Assembly (NCBI GenBank): GCA_022447585.1
Contig: JAKVAR010000002.1
Location: 186,001 to 250,000 of the forward strand
DNA: 64,000 nucleotides
DNA from: Crocinitomicaceae bacterium
Lineage (GTDB): Bacteria; Bacteroidota; Bacteroidia; Flavobacteriales_D; Crocinitomicaceae
Reading direction: 5' to 3'
Shown: positions 11,121 to 20,499 of the stretch, piece by piece
Layout: every line of letters begins with the position of its first letter
Numbering within the stretch: the stretch's first letter is position 1
The notes under the pieces: model-generated
Database searches by the model: none
Told to the model about the DNA's origin: nothing
Seen by the model: only the letters and a program-made list of their open reading frames with translations
Program-made: the position numbers and the translations under genes

Positions 11121-11151
11121 AAAGCTGGAACCGAAAGGTTCCAGCTTTTTT
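11121..11151 (+). terminator. Intrinsic terminator after the giant repeat gene
   Basis: A perfect 12-bp stem AAAGCTGGAACC / GGTTCCAGCTTT with GAAA tetraloop, followed by T7. The arm shares AAAGCTGGAA with the terminator of the upstream paralogue at 3728-3758. Confidence 0.9.
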
Positions 11152-11171
11152 TGGTCATAAACTTTTGGTCA

Positions 11172-11203
11172 CAAAAAAGGTCTAAACAAATGTCTAGACC
11201 TTT
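11172..11203 (-). terminator. Intrinsic terminator of ileS
   Basis: The stem AAAGGTCTA / TAGACCTTT (9 bp, 10-nt loop) is followed on the minus strand by a T6 run. It lies 19 bp past the ileS stop and faces the plus-strand terminator of the giant gene, so the two transcription units converge here. Confidence 0.8.
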
Positions 11204-11221
11204 AATTCAAATTCTATTTAA

Positions 11222-14200
11222 TTACCCTTTTACAAGGTTAATTTTTGCATCTTCTGCTTCAGCTAAATCTGTTGTTAGAGAATCATCACCTAATGATTCA
11301 AACAATACATCATTTGCCAATACTTCGTTACAAACATACTCCTTATTTGCGCTAATTGCACTTTGAATTAACTCGTTTGTATCTACTTTCAATAAGATTC
11401 TATCGGTAACTTCTAATCCAGAATCCTTTCTTAAGTTTTGAACTCTATTCACTAATTCACGTGCGATTCCCTCAGCTTTTAATTCTTCAGAAATCGTTAC
11501 GTCTAAAGCAACAGTTAAACCATTCTCAGAACTAACCAACCATCCAGGAATATCTTGAGCTGCAATATCAAAATCAGTAATATCTAATTCAACTTGCTCT
11601 CCATTGATTTCACCAGACCATCCTTTTGATGATTCTACCGAAGCAATATCATCCGCAGACATCTGAGCTACCATTCCAGCAATTGCTTTCATGTGTTTCC
11701 CGTATTTAGGACCAATCGTTTTGAAGTTTGGTTTAATGCCCTTCACAAGAACACTGTTATCTTCTTCTAACAATTCAAGTTCCTTAACATTCACCTCAGA
11801 AAGAATTAAGTCCTTAACGTGTGTAATGTTCTTAGCAAATGTAGAATCCAATACAGGAACCATTATTTTCTGTAGAGGCTGACGTACTCTAATTTTCTCT
11901 TTCTTACGAAGACCAAGTACCAATGATGATGTTCTCTGCGCAATATCCATTTGAGCTTCTAGCTCCAAATTAATGAATGACTCATTCACCTGAGGGTAAT
12001 CAGCCAAGTGAACTGACTCCAAAGTAGAATTTTTCGAAACTTCGTTTAAATCTAGATACAATTGATCCATGAAGAACGGTGCAATAGGAGAACCTAAAAC
12101 AGCAACTGTTTCAAGACAAGTGTAAAGTGTTTGGTAAGCAGACAACTTGTCGTTCGCTCCAGCTGCATCGTCGGATGTTTGTTTCCAGTAACGTCTTCTA
12201 CATAATCTTACATACCAATTAGATAGTTGGTCTCCAACAAATTCTTGGATTAAACGTCCAGCTTTTGTTGGTTCATACGAGTTGTATGCTTCATCAACAT
12301 TTTTAATCAACGAATTCAATTTAGACAATACCCAACGATCAATTTCTGGTCTATCTTCTAACGCTAAATCTGGCGCTGAATAATCAAAACCATCAATATT
12401 TGCATAAAGCCCGAAGAAAGAATAGGTGTTATACAATGTTCCAAAGAACTTACGTTGCACCTCTGTAATTCCGTCTAAATCAAACTTTAAGTTATCCCAA
12501 GGCTGAGCATTAGTAATCATATACCAACGTGTTGCATCAGGACCGTACTTATCTAATGTTGTAAATGGATCAACAGCATTACCAAGACGCTTCGACATTT
12601 TCTGTCCGTTCTTATCTAAAACCAATCCATTAGAAACCACATTCTTATATGCTACAGAATCAAATACCATTGTTGAAATAGCATGCAGTGTGTAAAACCA
12701 ACCTCTTGTTTGATCCACTCCCTCTGCGATAAAATCACCAGGATATCCTTTTCTATCTTCAATTAATTCTTTGTTCTCAAATGGGTAGTGCCACTGAGCA
12801 TAAGGCATAGAACCTGAGTCAAACCAAACATCAATTAAATCTGCCTCACGTTTCATTGGTTCACCAGAAGACGAAACCAATGTGATTTGGTCCATGTAGT
12901 TCTTGTGTAAATCTACCTTCGCGTAATTCTCTTTTGACATATCCCCAACTTGGAAATTATTCAAAGGATTAGCATCCATTACTCCAGCAGCTACCGCCTT
13001 ATCAACCTCACCTTTTAATTGCTCAATTGAAGAAATACAAACTCTTTCTTCTCCTTCTTCAGTTGACCAAATTGGAATTGGAATACCCCAATAACGCGAT
13101 CTCGAAAGATTCCAGTCATTCAAGTTCTCTAACCATTTTCCAAAACGACCAGTTCCAGTAGATTCCGGCTTCCAGTTAATCGTTTCGTTTAATTCCATCA
13201 TTCTTTCCTTATTCTGTTTTGCTTTCACAAACCAAGAATCTAAAGGGTAGTAAAGAACAGGCTTGTCAGTTCTCCAGCAATGCGGATAACTATGAACATA
13301 CTTCTCTACTTTGAATGCTTTATTCTCTATTTTTAATTTGATGGCAAGTTCAACATCTGCAGACTTATCTGGAGCAGTCCCTTCATCATAATATTCATTC
13401 TTAACATACTTTCCAGCAAATTCACCCATGCGAGATGTGAAACGACCTTGAAGATCAACTAGTGGTGTTGGATTTCCTTTATCGTCTAGAACAAGTAAAC
13501 CAGGAACTCCGGCATCCGCAGCAACTTTGGCATCATCCGCACCAAATGTTGGAGCTGTGTGAACGATTCCCGTACCATCTTCCGTAGTTACGAAATCACC
13601 AACAATCACTTGAAATGCTTTATCGGCATCTTCGAAAGGTTGCGCAAAAGGAAGTAATTGCTCGTATTTCAATCCAGCTAACTCTTTTCCTAGACACTCA
13701 CCAGCGATGAAGTAAGGAATTGATTTGTCACCTTTATTATACTCAACTAATTCAGCTTCAGCTTCAACCGGCTTATATCCTTTTGCGAATTGATATCCAA
13801 CAAGATTCTTTGCTAGAACAACATTTATTGCTTCGTGTGTATATTGGTTAAACGTCTTTACTAAAACATACTCAATCTTCGGTCCAACAGTTAACGCTGT
13901 ATTTGACGGAAGTGTCCAAGGCGTTGTTGTCCAAGCCATGAAGTGGATATCTTTATCTAAACCATAAGGTGTTGACTGTCCATCAACCATTTTAAATTGA
14001 GCGACAACCGTAGTGTCCGTTACATCTCTATAACATCCCGGCTGATTAAGCTCGTGCGAAGAAAGACCTGTTCCAGCTTTAGGAGAATACGGTTGAATCG
14101 TATACCCTTTGTAGATCATGTCTTTATTATACAACTGACCAAGTAGCCACCAAACAGACTCCATGTATTTAGAATCGTAAGTGATGTATGGATCTTCCAT

Positions 14201-14635
14201 ATCCACCCAGTACCCCATTTGAGTTGTAAGGTTGTTCCAAATATCCGTGTAGCGCATTACTGCTTCTTTACACGCTTTGTTATAATCTTCTACGGTAATT
14301 TTAGTTCCGATATCTTCTTTGGTAATCCCAAGTTCTTTCTCAACACCAAGCTCCACAGGAAGACCATGCGTATCCCATCCAGCTTTACGTTTTACTTGAA
14401 ACCCTTTCAATGTTTTATAACGACAGAATATATCCTTAATAGAACGACCCATTGCGTGGTGAATTCCAGGAAGACCATTTGCAGATGGCGGTCCTTCGAA
14501 GAAAATAAATGGTTCTTTTCCATCTCGAGTAGAGATCGATTTCTCGAACACATTCTTTTTCTCCCAGTTTTCCAATACGCGACTTGCCACATTCGGCAGG
14601 TCTAATCCTTTGTAAGTTGGATATTTATTGCTCAT
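11222..14635 (-). CDS. ileS: Isoleucyl-tRNA synthetase
   Basis: Cytoplasmic class I aminoacyl-tRNA synthetase that charges tRNA-Ile. The first signature is in GLPGIHHAMGRS (residues ~54-63) and the second is KMSKR in NGQKMSKRLGNA (~residue 678). WxTTPWTLPSNTAL in the editing region is present. At 1137 residues it is much longer than the E. coli type and fits the long, eukaryote-like (type 2) class common in Bacteroidota; that subclass call is inference from length and the KMSKR variant. The ATG at 14635 is followed by a normal N-terminus. It lies 55 bp downstream of the FGE-like gene, so read-through from the sigma operon is possible, but a candidate promoter of its own sits in the gap. Confidence 0.97.
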   Translation of the reverse strand: MSNKYPTYKGLDLPNVASRVLENWEKKNVFEKSISTRDGKEPFIFFEGPPSANGLPGIHHAMGRSIKDIFCRYKTLKGFQVKRKAGWDTHGLPVELGVEKELGITKEDIGTKITVEDYNKACKEAVMRYTDIWNNLTTQMGYWVDMEDPYITYDSKYMESVWWLLGQLYNKDMIYKGYTIQPYSPKAGTGLSSHELNQPGCYRDVTDTTVVAQFKMVDGQSTPYGLDKDIHFMAWTTTPWTLPSNTALTVGPKIEYVLVKTFNQYTHEAINVVLAKNLVGYQFAKGYKPVEAEAELVEYNKGDKSIPYFIAGECLGKELAGLKYEQLLPFAQPFEDADKAFQVIVGDFVTTEDGTGIVHTAPTFGADDAKVAADAGVPGLLVLDDKGNPTPLVDLQGRFTSRMGEFAGKYVKNEYYDEGTAPDKSADVELAIKLKIENKAFKVEKYVHSYPHCWRTDKPVLYYPLDSWFVKAKQNKERMMELNETINWKPESTGTGRFGKWLENLNDWNLSRSRYWGIPIPIWSTEEGEERVCISSIEQLKGEVDKAVAAGVMDANPLNNFQVGDMSKENYAKVDLHKNYMDQITLVSSSGEPMKREADLIDVWFDSGSMPYAQWHYPFENKELIEDRKGYPGDFIAEGVDQTRGWFYTLHAISTMVFDSVAYKNVVSNGLVLDKNGQKMSKRLGNAVDPFTTLDKYGPDATRWYMITNAQPWDNLKFDLDGITEVQRKFFGTLYNTYSFFGLYANIDGFDYSAPDLALEDRPEIDRWVLSKLNSLIKNVDEAYNSYEPTKAGRLIQEFVGDQLSNWYVRLCRRRYWKQTSDDAAGANDKLSAYQTLYTCLETVAVLGSPIAPFFMDQLYLDLNEVSKNSTLESVHLADYPQVNESFINLELEAQMDIAQRTSSLVLGLRKKEKIRVRQPLQKIMVPVLDSTFAKNITHVKDLILSEVNVKELELLEEDNSVLVKGIKPNFKTIGPKYGKHMKAIAGMVAQMSADDIASVESSKGWSGEINGEQVELDITDFDIAAQDIPGWLVSSENGLTVALDVTISEELKAEGIARELVNRVQNLRKDSGLEVTDRILLKVDTNELIQSAISANKEYVCNEVLANDVLFESLGDDSLTTDLAEAEDAKINLVKG

Positions 14636-14657
14636 TATAATCAGTAATTTGAATCCG

Positions 14658-14665
14658 CAAAGTTA
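14658..14665 (-). promoter_or_regulatory. Candidate promoter box for ileS
   Basis: On the minus strand the sequence reads TAACTTTG, a match to the Bacteroidota -7 box TAnnTTTG. It sits 23 bp before the ileS start. A TTG lies about 22 bp further upstream, slightly wider than the usual spacing. Confidence 0.35.
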
Positions 14666-14690
14666 ATGATTACCGATGAAAGATTAGCAA

Positions 14691-16124
14691 TTATTTTTGT
14701 CCCTCTCTTGGCGTCCAATTCTTACCCAAATAAGTCCTTACAACTCTAAATCCTACATTAGGATGACCAACACTTTTTGACTCAATCTCTTTGACAGAAT
14801 AAACACCTATTTCAGACTCAGCACTCATCCAGCCACCACCGGCAGCTTGAGGATAATCTTTTCCATGACCTCCAACATCATGCGCATAAACCATTTCGGC
14901 CACATTGCCACTCATATTATACATGCCATATTCGTTTGGATTATATGAATCAACATCCGCAATTAGCATGTTATCTCCGGCAATATAGGCAGCTGTCGTT
15001 TTGGCGTTTTTGGTCCCACGCATTTTACAATCGCAATCCTCAAGATTTCCACTGTATGTGGATAAATCAAAATTGCCCAAAAAACAACCGTCTTCATTAA
15101 CAGGTTTGCCTCCTCCCCAAGCGAAGCGATTATATAAACCTTCAACTGAAGCTGCTTTAACCCATTCTGATTTATAAGGAAGTCTCACATCATTAAGTCT
15201 AATTGTTATTTCATGCTTTTTTGATTCTTTCGCTTTAGCGTATATATATGATTCCTTAGATAACCAAGTGCAATACATTTCAGCGCCTTCGACACTAACG
15301 TTAACAACAGGGCGGTCATCATAACTATGATCTGCAAAATAATTGTCTTGCCAATGACGCATAGACTCCCCAAACAACATTGTCCAATTTTCTTGATCCG
15401 GTGCTGCCTTTTTAAAATCTTCTTTTCTTCCTTGAATTAATAAATCAAACAAGAAGGTTCTGTACTCTAAGTTTGTCACTTCTTTCGTTGACATAACAAA
15501 AGCCTGAACCGATATTGGTTCCCCCAGATATAGAAAGGAACCTGAAGGCACATAGGCGTATGTGTTTTTATCAAATTTAACATTTGCCTTTATCATCTTC
15601 CTTTTCTGCTTATGATTGGCTTCTATTTCATCTTCTGTCAATTTTGGGAAAATGTAAGCTCGCTTGTTACCAGTTTCGTGATCATTCTTAGGCTCAAATC
15701 TTTTCTCATATGGCATTAATTCTTGAGTAATGTTGTCATCAAGTTTTAAAAATGGTAACTCTTCAAATTCACCGAATTCATTAATTCGTTGTTGTTTTAC
15801 AATTACACCCTCAACTTTATCACCTTTAGAATCGATTGAAATGATCTCCTCATACTCGACCTTTGCTACTCCCTGCTCTTTTGAAACTTTAACCGGTTCA
15901 TCATTACTATTCAACATCAATACTGACGTAACCAATACTCCTATAATTCCTAACATAATAAGTCCATTTTTAATTGATAAAAACTGACCCGTTTTCGATG
16001 TTGGTTTAGCCGAATTTGCTGCAACACTTTTTAAAAATGTTGCCTTTGTTTCATTAAAAGTCGTCTCTACAGGTTGATTCTTAATCTGACCAAAGAGCTC
16101 ATTCAATTTGTTATCTTTATTCAT
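14691..16124 (-). CDS. Membrane-anchored FGE-sulfatase-like protein, putative sigma-factor partner
   Basis: About 477 residues from the ATG at 16124. I chose this over the upstream ATGs because AGGAG lies 7 nt before it, giving an 8-nt overlap with the sigma gene. A short cytoplasmic N-terminus (NKLNELFGQIKNQPVETTF) is followed by one membrane segment (~53-71, NGLIMLGIIGVLVTSVLML), a ~110-residue linker, then an FGE-sulfatase/SUMF1-type fold (~190-470). That fold shows RLPYKSEWVKAA, GMYNMSGNVAEMV and GFRVVRTY. The C-terminal cysteines of true formylglycine-generating enzymes are missing, as in GldJ/GldK, so it is probably not an oxidase. The overlap with the ECF gene and the topology suggest an anti-sigma or sensor role (inference). 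A second module of the same design lies at 32145-33829. Confidence 0.75.
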   Translation of the reverse strand: MNKDNKLNELFGQIKNQPVETTFNETKATFLKSVAANSAKPTSKTGQFLSIKNGLIMLGIIGVLVTSVLMLNSNDEPVKVSKEQGVAKVEYEEIISIDSKGDKVEGVIVKQQRINEFGEFEELPFLKLDDNITQELMPYEKRFEPKNDHETGNKRAYIFPKLTEDEIEANHKQKRKMIKANVKFDKNTYAYVPSGSFLYLGEPISVQAFVMSTKEVTNLEYRTFLFDLLIQGRKEDFKKAAPDQENWTMLFGESMRHWQDNYFADHSYDDRPVVNVSVEGAEMYCTWLSKESYIYAKAKESKKHEITIRLNDVRLPYKSEWVKAASVEGLYNRFAWGGGKPVNEDGCFLGNFDLSTYSGNLEDCDCKMRGTKNAKTTAAYIAGDNMLIADVDSYNPNEYGMYNMSGNVAEMVYAHDVGGHGKDYPQAAGGGWMSAESEIGVYSVKEIESKSVGHPNVGFRVVRTYLGKNWTPREGQK

Positions 16125-16641
16125 GATCATCTCCTGTTTTAGTAACGGCCTCAAAATTCATTAGCTGAGACAATTTTATCCTAGCCCTGCGAAGCCTTTG
16201 CTTCACAGATGATTCTGATGCGTTTTGAATTCCTGCAATTTCTTTGATGCTAAACCCTGATATTTCAAATAAAATAATGCACTCTCGTTGTTCGTCATTG
16301 AGTTCGGACATTGCCTGATACAAAAATTGAATATCTGTTGTAACCTCTCCAGAAGATTCAGTATCATTCAACTGATTAATATTATCTTCTTTAGATAAGG
16401 GACGTTCTTTCTTTTTGATGTTATTATTCGACAATATTCGAACACTAATACTGAATAGAAATGACAAAAAAGCTTCTTTTGATCGAAGCGTTTCAAATTT
16501 GTCAAATGCTACTAACAAGGTTTCATTTATGAGATCTCTGTATTCCATATCTCCATACACTCTTGCTCTGCAGAAGCCTTCGAACCTATCATGAATTGGC
16601 TCGTAAAGTGCTAAAAATTCGTCTTGTTTTGAAACTCTCAT
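16117..16641 (-). CDS. ECF-type RNA polymerase sigma factor (module 1)
   Basis: A 174-residue sigma-70 family protein. Region 2 spans about residues 10-80 (DRFEGFCRARVYGDMEYRDLINETLL). Region 4 spans about 110-165 with a helix-turn-helix (ISGFSIKEIAGIQNASESSVKQRLRRAR). It lacks long extra domains, as expected for the ECF group. The start MRVSKQDEF aligns with that of its paralogue at 32145, supporting this ATG. It overlaps the downstream FGE-like gene by 8 nt. The upstream region carries a TGTAACTT...TAC motif shared with the paralogue, consistent with self-activation. The regulon and the signal are unknown. Confidence 0.93.
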   Translation of the reverse strand: MRVSKQDEFLALYEPIHDRFEGFCRARVYGDMEYRDLINETLLVAFDKFETLRSKEAFLSFLFSISVRILSNNNIKKKERPLSKEDNINQLNDTESSGEVTTDIQFLYQAMSELNDEQRECIILFEISGFSIKEIAGIQNASESSVKQRLRRARIKLSQLMNFEAVTKTGDDHE

Positions 16642-16677
16642 TTATTTAAAACACATCGTTGGGTTCACAATGTAAGT

Positions 16678-16702
16678 ATGATAACTCAAGGATAAGTTAC
16701 AT
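16678..16702 (-). promoter_or_regulatory. Candidate autoregulated ECF promoter, module 1
   Basis: On the minus strand ATGTAACTT begins at 16702 and TAC follows 19 nt after GTAACTT. The same box and spacing precede the paralogous sigma gene at 32145. The -35-like half resembles GGAACTT of classical ECF promoters. It ends 37 bp before the start codon. Confidence 0.5.
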
Positions 16703-16761
16703 GACAACCAAACTTATTTAAAAATTATCCCGTTTTCATATAACATATAAACTATCGAACT

Positions 16762-17079
16762 ATGAGAATAATCACAGCAACTATAATTTTAATCGGACTC
16801 GTTTTCGTTTCATGTAAAAAGGATGAAAACAACGTCACACCAGCATGTGATGGGTCAAACCCAAACTACAATAGTTTTGTTCAAAGCGTAATGTCATCTC
16901 ATTGTATCTCTTGTCATTCTGATATGGCCACGTATGCTGGTCTTTCGGTATATTTGAATAATGGCTCATTTGCCAAAGAAGTATTAACAGATCAAACAAT
17001 GCCTCAAGGTGGATCTTTGGATGCTACAACATTAAATAAACTTCAATGTTGGGTTGATAATGGCTTCCCTGAAAATTAA
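16762..17079 (+). CDS. Small c-type cytochrome-like lipoprotein
   Basis: A 105-residue exported protein with a lipoprotein signal (LIGLVFVSC, lipid Cys at residue 18) and one c-type haem site CISCH (Cys48, Cys51, His52). TMPQGG around residue 83 offers a possible distal Met ligand. The layout (short domain, SHCISCHS, MPQGG, LNKLQCWVDNGFPEN) matches small planctomycete-type/Bacteroidota cytochrome c lipoproteins. It would sit in the periplasm, tethered to a membrane, and carry electrons; its partner is not visible here. It is divergent from the sigma gene and 94 bp upstream of dxs. Confidence 0.8.
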   Translation: MRIITATIILIGLVFVSCKKDENNVTPACDGSNPNYNSFVQSVMSSHCISCHSDMATYAGLSVYLNNGSFAKEVLTDQTMPQGGSLDATTLNKLQCWVDNGFPEN

Positions 17080-17125
17080 AATTAAACGTTAAAAACCCTA
17101 AATTATAAAATAAATACCGTTGATA

Positions 17126-17157
17126 TTTGTTGTGATAAACGAGAAGACGTAAATTTG
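17126..17157 (+). promoter_or_regulatory. Candidate promoter of dxs
   Basis: TTTG (17126-17129) and TAAATTTG (17150-17157) match the Bacteroidota -33 and -7 boxes with a 20-bp gap. The start would lie a few bases before the dxs ATG at 17174, giving a very short leader. Confidence 0.5.
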
Positions 17158-17173
17158 TTTTTGTTGAACGATT

Positions 17174-19126
17174 ATGGCAGAATATAAAACAGGACCTTTT
17201 TTAGAACAAATTAATCTCCCAGAAGATCTTAGAGAAAAATTTGGAATTGATGATTTACCTCAGATTTCGGAGGAAGTGCGTCAATATATAGTTGATGTGA
17301 TTTCAGAAATTGGCAACAGTCATTTTGGTGCTAGTTTAGGTGTTGTAGAGTTAACTGTTGCTTTACACTACGCTTTCAACACTCCATATGACCAATTAGT
17401 TTGGGACGTAGGTCATCAAGCATATGGTCACAAAATTCTTACAGGTCGTAAAGATTCTTTTCCAACAAACAGAATTAAAGGAGGAATTTCTGGATTCCCT
17501 AAACGTTCTGAAAGTCATTACGATACTTTCGGTGTTGGTCACTCTTCGACTTCAATTTCTGCAGCGCTAGGAATGGCTGTTGCGAATAATTACAAAGGAG
17601 AGAAAGAACGTCAGCACATTGCGGTTATTGGTGATGGTGCCATGACTGCAGGCTTGGCATTTGAAGGTCTAAATCACGCAGGATTTGAAAAAGATGCGAA
17701 TCTTTTAGTTGTATTAAATGACAACTGTATGTCGATTGACCCCAATGTTGGAGCTTTAAAAGAATACTTAACAGACATCACGACATCTCATACATATAAT
17801 AAAGTAAAAGATGAGGTTTGGAATTTACTAGGAAAGGTTTCTAAGTTTGGCCCAGATGCTCAATCTGTTGCTTCAAAAATTTCGACTGCTTTAAAAGGTT
17901 CTTTGTTAAAACAAAGTAATTTGTTTGAATCATTGAATTTCCGTTATTTCGGCCCAGTAGACGGACATGATGTTATTGGTTTAGCGAAGGTTATGGAAGA
18001 TTTAAAGGATATTCCAGGACCGAAAATTTTACATTGCATTACACGAAAGGGTGCCGGATACAAGTTTTCTGAAGAAGGAAACCCAACTCAATGGCACGCT
18101 CCTGGTGTATTTAATAAAGATACGGGTGAAATTGTTAAAGTGGTTCCAAAATCCCCACAGCCACCAAAGTATCAAGAAGTATTTGGTCATTCAATAGTTG
18201 AATTAGCTGAGGAGAATGAAAAGGTAATGGGAATTACTCCTGCTATGCCCTCTGGATGTTCATTGAACATAATGATGAAGGCAATGCCTAAAAGAACATT
18301 CGATGTAGGCATCGCTGAGCAACATGCCGTAACATTTTCTGCTGGCCTTGCTACTCAAGGAATGGTTCCTTTCTGTAACATCTATTCTTCATTTATGCAA
18401 CGTGCATTTGACCAAGTATTGCATGATGTTGCATTACAGAACTTAAATGTTGTTTTCTGCTTAGATCGCGCAGGACTTGTTGGGGCCGATGGTGCCACTC
18501 ATCATGGTGCTTACGACATTGCGTATATGAGATGTATTCCAAACATGACAGTTTCGGCTCCTATGAATGAGTCTGAATTACGTGACTTAATGTATACTGC
18601 TCAACTTGAAAACATGGGCCCTTTTTCGATTAGATACCCTAGAGGGAAAGGTGTAATGACTGAATGGAAAACTTCAATGAAAGCCATCAAGGTTGGAACT
18701 GGACGAAAAGTGACTTCTGGTCAAGACATTGCTATTCTTTCTCTTGGGCATCCAGGAAACTTTGTCCAAGAAGCAATCAAAGAGCTCAAAACTTCTGGGG
18801 CTTCAATAGCACATTACGATATGCGTTTTGTTAAACCTATTGATGAGACTATGCTGCATGAGGTATTCTCAAAGTTCGATAAAGTAATTACCGTAGAAGA
18901 TGGATGTTTAATGGGAGGTTTCGGATCTGCAGTTATTGAATTTATGGTTGATCAACTATACACTGCTGAGATCGTTCGCTTAGGAATACCTGATGAATAT
19001 ATTCACCATGGCACTCAACAAGAATTATGGGAAGATTGTGGTTTCGATACAAAATCTATCGTGAAAACAATTAAAACTATGCTTAATCTCGAAATTAAAA
19101 CTGAAAAAGAAGCCGCCAATTCATAG
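17174..19126 (+). CDS. dxs: 1-deoxy-D-xylulose-5-phosphate synthase
   Basis: Thiamine-diphosphate enzyme that joins pyruvate and glyceraldehyde 3-phosphate, the first step of the MEP isoprenoid pathway. At 650 residues it is of normal length. Visible features are VWDVGHQAYGHKILTGR near residue 80, the cofactor motif GDGAMTAGLAFEGLNHAG with NDNCMSI, FGPVDGHDV, and the transketolase-like central domain with DVGIAEQHAVTFSAGLA. MAEYKTGPFLEQI is a plausible start with a promoter box directly upstream. Isoprenoids made here could feed the CrtI/CrtISO-type enzyme at 40625, although the genes are not linked. Confidence 0.96.
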   Translation: MAEYKTGPFLEQINLPEDLREKFGIDDLPQISEEVRQYIVDVISEIGNSHFGASLGVVELTVALHYAFNTPYDQLVWDVGHQAYGHKILTGRKDSFPTNRIKGGISGFPKRSESHYDTFGVGHSSTSISAALGMAVANNYKGEKERQHIAVIGDGAMTAGLAFEGLNHAGFEKDANLLVVLNDNCMSIDPNVGALKEYLTDITTSHTYNKVKDEVWNLLGKVSKFGPDAQSVASKISTALKGSLLKQSNLFESLNFRYFGPVDGHDVIGLAKVMEDLKDIPGPKILHCITRKGAGYKFSEEGNPTQWHAPGVFNKDTGEIVKVVPKSPQPPKYQEVFGHSIVELAEENEKVMGITPAMPSGCSLNIMMKAMPKRTFDVGIAEQHAVTFSAGLATQGMVPFCNIYSSFMQRAFDQVLHDVALQNLNVVFCLDRAGLVGADGATHHGAYDIAYMRCIPNMTVSAPMNESELRDLMYTAQLENMGPFSIRYPRGKGVMTEWKTSMKAIKVGTGRKVTSGQDIAILSLGHPGNFVQEAIKELKTSGASIAHYDMRFVKPIDETMLHEVFSKFDKVITVEDGCLMGGFGSAVIEFMVDQLYTAEIVRLGIPDEYIHHGTQQELWEDCGFDTKSIVKTIKTMLNLEIKTEKEAANS

Positions 19127-19136
19127 CCTTTTCTAA

Positions 19137-19853
19137 ATGTCAGAAAATCTGAAAACCTTTCTCAATTGGAGTTCAGGAAAGGACGCCTCATTAGCTCTTC
19201 ATTACTTACAAAACAACTCGAAATTTTCGGTTGAGCACCTGCTTACTTCTGTAAATGACCATTATGATCGTATTTCGATGCATGGGGTCCGTCGAAGTAT
19301 GCTCGAAGTTCAGATCAAATCTATAGGACTTCCATTTTCAACCATTGAACTTCCGTTAGAACCTACGATGGAAGAATATGAAGAAAAAATGCGTCAAATT
19401 CTGGAGAGGCTCGTTGAAGACGGATTTAAAGTATCAGCATTTGGAGATATATTCTTGGAAGATTTAAGAACTTTCAGAGAAGAGAAATTAAAAGAAGTCA
19501 ACCTCAAAGGAGAGTTTCCACTCTGGAAGAAAAACACTTCGGAATTAGCGATAGAGCTTATTGAAAAAGGATTCAAAACAATTGTAGTTTGCGCAAAATC
19601 AGACTTATTGGATAAATCATTCGTTGGTCGTATTTTTGATAAGGAATTTCTAGAAGACTTGCCTGATAATGTAGACCCTTGTGGTGAAAATGGAGAATTT
19701 CATACTTTCTGTTTTGATGGTCCAATTTTTAAATTTCCAGTAGCATATGAAATCGGAGAAAAAACATTTAAATCTTACTCAAATCCAAACAAAGAAGATC
19801 AATCTGGAGATATTGGCTTTTGGTTTTGCGACTTACTGCCTAAACCTAATTAA
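19137..19853 (+). CDS. Dph6-like diphthine-ammonia ligase family PP-loop ATPase
   Basis: A 238-residue protein with an N-terminal ATP-pyrophosphatase loop (LNWSSGKDASLALHYL, residues ~10-25) and the C-terminal family motif DPCGENGEFHTFCFDGP. In archaea and eukaryotes the family finishes diphthamide on EF-2, but bacteria lack that substrate, so the bacterial role is unknown. It follows dxs by 10 bp and is likely co-transcribed. Its 3' end overlaps the convergent gene by 8 bp. Confidence 0.85.
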   Translation: MSENLKTFLNWSSGKDASLALHYLQNNSKFSVEHLLTSVNDHYDRISMHGVRRSMLEVQIKSIGLPFSTIELPLEPTMEEYEEKMRQILERLVEDGFKVSAFGDIFLEDLRTFREEKLKEVNLKGEFPLWKKNTSELAIELIEKGFKTIVVCAKSDLLDKSFVGRIFDKEFLEDLPDNVDPCGENGEFHTFCFDGPIFKFPVAYEIGEKTFKSYSNPNKEDQSGDIGFWFCDLLPKPN

Positions 19854-20499
19854 TCGCTCTAATTGCTCTCACTCTAGCAGTTTCACTTTTCAATTTAAAC
19901 TCGGCAACTCCTGAATTAAAGCTTACTACCCAAGCCTGGTCACTATCGAAATCGTTTGAGCTCCAATAATTATCGAAAGCAAAATTTCCAAGGTTATTAT
20001 TATCACCAAATGCCGCCGGCCCTATTGAATAAAACATTTCTGTTAGCTCAGTTTTATTAGGCAAATACCAATCAATATAAGTTGTGCTGGTATAAAATTC
20101 ACAAATGTTTGCAGCAATTCCAGGTTGACTACATCCACTATCAATATCAGTAGAATTATACATTCCTGAGCCTAAAGAAAGGCTGTCCGCTCCAAAAATT
20201 ATCGTTCCTTCACAACCCCATTCAGCTGCTATGCTTTGATCAGACATTGAAACAATTAATGCAGATCCATCTGACGGGTTAACGTAAAAGAGGATTCCTC
20301 CTCCGTACGTTTTTCCGATAATACTATCAGCAGGAAAGTCTTCTAAAATTTCCAAAATACTTAGTCCAGAATCAAGGTGTTCTTGTACAGTGGCATTCCC
20401 CAATAGGTTGACAGGGACTGAGGTATTATCTTCAGTCTCATCTTTTTTGCAAGCTGAAATAATTAAAAAAACCAATAAAATTGAAACAATCATTTTCAT
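19846..20499 (-). CDS. Lipoprotein with DUF1566/Lcl-like domain
   Basis: A 217-residue lipoprotein; the signal MKMIVSILLVFLIISAC has a lipobox Cys at residue 17. The middle reads GGGILFYVNPSDGSALIVS and the C-terminus reads DWYLPNKTELTEMF, YWSSNDFDSDQAWVVSFNSG and ARVRAIRAI. This order is typical of DUF1566/Lcl C-terminal domains, a C-type-lectin-like surface fold. The ligand is unknown. It overlaps the preceding plus-strand gene tail to tail. Confidence 0.75.
   Translation of the reverse strand: MKMIVSILLVFLIISACKKDETEDNTSVPVNLLGNATVQEHLDSGLSILEILEDFPADSIIGKTYGGGILFYVNPSDGSALIVSMSDQSIAAEWGCEGTIIFGADSLSLGSGMYNSTDIDSGCSQPGIAANICEFYTSTTYIDWYLPNKTELTEMFYSIGPAAFGDNNNLGNFAFDNYWSSNDFDSDQAWVVSFNSGVAEFKLKSETARVRAIRAIN

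Noticed and set aside
11151-11366. 71-aa plus-strand ORF
   Set aside because: It crosses the ileS terminator and the 3' end of ileS.
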